Below are positions 15,191-15,385 of a stretch of 15,385 nucleotides of DNA, piece after piece; position 1 is the stretch's first letter; the number at the start of each line of letters is the position of its first letter. The stretch spans positions 1 to 15,385 of the forward strand of contig JAUWDQ010000032.1 of the NCBI GenBank assembly GCA_030608745.1. The letters run 5' to 3'. Origin of the DNA: Pseudomonadota bacterium (lineage in GTDB: Bacteria; Desulfobacterota; BSN033; WVXP01; G020346125). Position numbers and translations under genes: made by a program. The notes under the pieces were generated by a model. That model did not search any database. It was not told where the DNA came from and saw only the letters and a list, made by a program, of their open reading frames with translations.

Positions 15191-15253
15191 TTGACGGCTT
15201 CGTAAAAAGTCCAACTGCTGCGTTACACTTCATCTTTCGTCATTGCGACGTAC
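15191..15253. repeat. Partial copy of an interspersed palindromic repeat
   Basis: The segment begins ttgacggcttcgtaaaaagt and continues through ctgcgtt...catctttcgtcattgcgacgtac. I recall this as one arm of a repeat found many times in Deltaproteobacteria-like genomes, whose other arm is the reverse complement ending gactttttacgaagccgtc. Only one arm is present; the sequence after 15253 does not continue the palindrome. The repeat identity rests on memory, not on a search. It lies between the uppS start and the tRNA and may carry or disrupt the uppS promoter. Confidence 0.5.
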
Positions 15254-15269
15254 AGGGAGGTTCCTTTTG

Positions 15270-15281
15270 GGGGGTACCCCC
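15270..15281. repeat. Perfect 12-bp GC palindrome
   Basis: GGGGGTACCCCC is a perfect palindrome 26 nt upstream of the tRNA. The flanking TTCC (15261-15264) and GGAA (15283-15286) can pair asymmetrically around it. No T-run follows. It may be a remnant of the neighbouring repeat or a protein-binding site. Confidence 0.35.
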
Positions 15282-15307
15282 GGGAAGAGATCCAGTGGAG
15301 ACGGGGT

Positions 15308-15381
15308 GGGCCTGTAGCTCAGAGGATTAGAGCACGTGGCTACGAACCACGGTGTCGGGGGTTCGAATCCCTCCTCGCCCA
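15308..15381 (+). tRNA. tRNA-Arg (anticodon ACG)
   Basis: A cloverleaf of 74 nt: acceptor GGGCCTG, spacer TA, D stem GCTC/GAGC, anticodon stem CGTGG/CCACG with loop CTACGAA (anticodon ACG, first base expected to become inosine), variable loop GTGTC, T arm GGGGG-TTCGAAT-CCCTC, acceptor CTCGCCC and discriminator A. The D, anticodon and T arms are convincing. The acceptor stem has two adjacent non-pairs, C5/C68 and T6/T67. The gene does not encode CCA (A73 is followed by CAG). It sits 4 nt from the window end. Confidence 0.85.
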
Positions 15382-15385
15382 CAGC

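Noticed and set aside
1..15385. CRISPR arrays, prophage genes, toxin-antitoxin pairs, complete insertion sequences
   Set aside because: No regularly spaced direct repeats of CRISPR size, no phage or transposase domain and no paired small genes of such type were seen on either strand.

Overview
The window reads as a piece of a bacterial chromosome from a Gram-negative, diderm organism. A Desulfobacterota (former Deltaproteobacteria) or nearby lineage fits best. Supports are the minus-strand envelope cluster uppS-cdsA-dxr-rseP-tsaB-DUF465-psd-pssA, the ElyC and AMIN-amidase envelope proteins, a base composition near 50 % GC over most of the window, and an interspersed repeat beginning with 'gacggcttcgtaaaaagtc' that I recall from such genomes. 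The taxonomic call is an inference, not a measurement.

Layout. (1) Positions 1-~530 are AT-rich: the tail of an unidentified gene, then the 5' fragment of an FtsX/MacB-type ABC permease. Near 521-545 the permease stops making sense, and the reading frame one base over carries the C-terminal two thirds of an ElyC (DUF218) protein. Both genes are therefore broken at one junction (deletion, recombination or misassembly). (2) Downstream of elyC', 12 nt away, lies a full-length exported two-half M16 zinc protease. (3) Convergent to it, on the minus strand, is a 914-residue exported peptidoglycan hydrolase: TPR-like region, AMIN domain, Amidase_3 domain and a C-terminal M23 (ShyA/MepM-like) domain in one chain. 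The M23 domain has HLD where HLH is usual. (4) 6680-7539 is an 860-nt divergent spacer with no convincing gene. It holds promoter-like sites in both directions, several strong inverted repeats and an array of 8-bp repeats. (5) A UbiA-family prenyltransferase lies on the plus strand. (6) From 15096 back to 8554 runs a tightly packed minus-strand operon of eight genes: uppS (undecaprenyl-PP), cdsA (CDP-diacylglycerol), dxr (MEP pathway), rseP (site-2 protease), tsaB (tRNA t6A), a small DUF465 protein, psd and pssA. (7) The right edge holds part of an interspersed repeat, a palindrome and tRNA-Arg(ACG).

How the genes fit together. The main operon supplies lipids for envelope growth. Dxr feeds isoprenoid precursors and UppS builds the C55 carrier for peptidoglycan and surface glycans. 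CdsA makes CDP-DAG, and PssA and Psd turn it into phosphatidylserine and then phosphatidylethanolamine. The amidase-M23 protein and ElyC concern peptidoglycan remodelling and envelope integrity. The UbiA protein probably prenylates a quinone precursor. I found no CRISPR array, prophage, complete insertion sequence or evident new defence system. The most unusual items are the double-hydrolase fusion with its altered zinc motif, the chimeric permease/elyC junction, the structured spacer at 7020-7460, and the tRNA with two mismatched acceptor pairs beside a truncated repeat.
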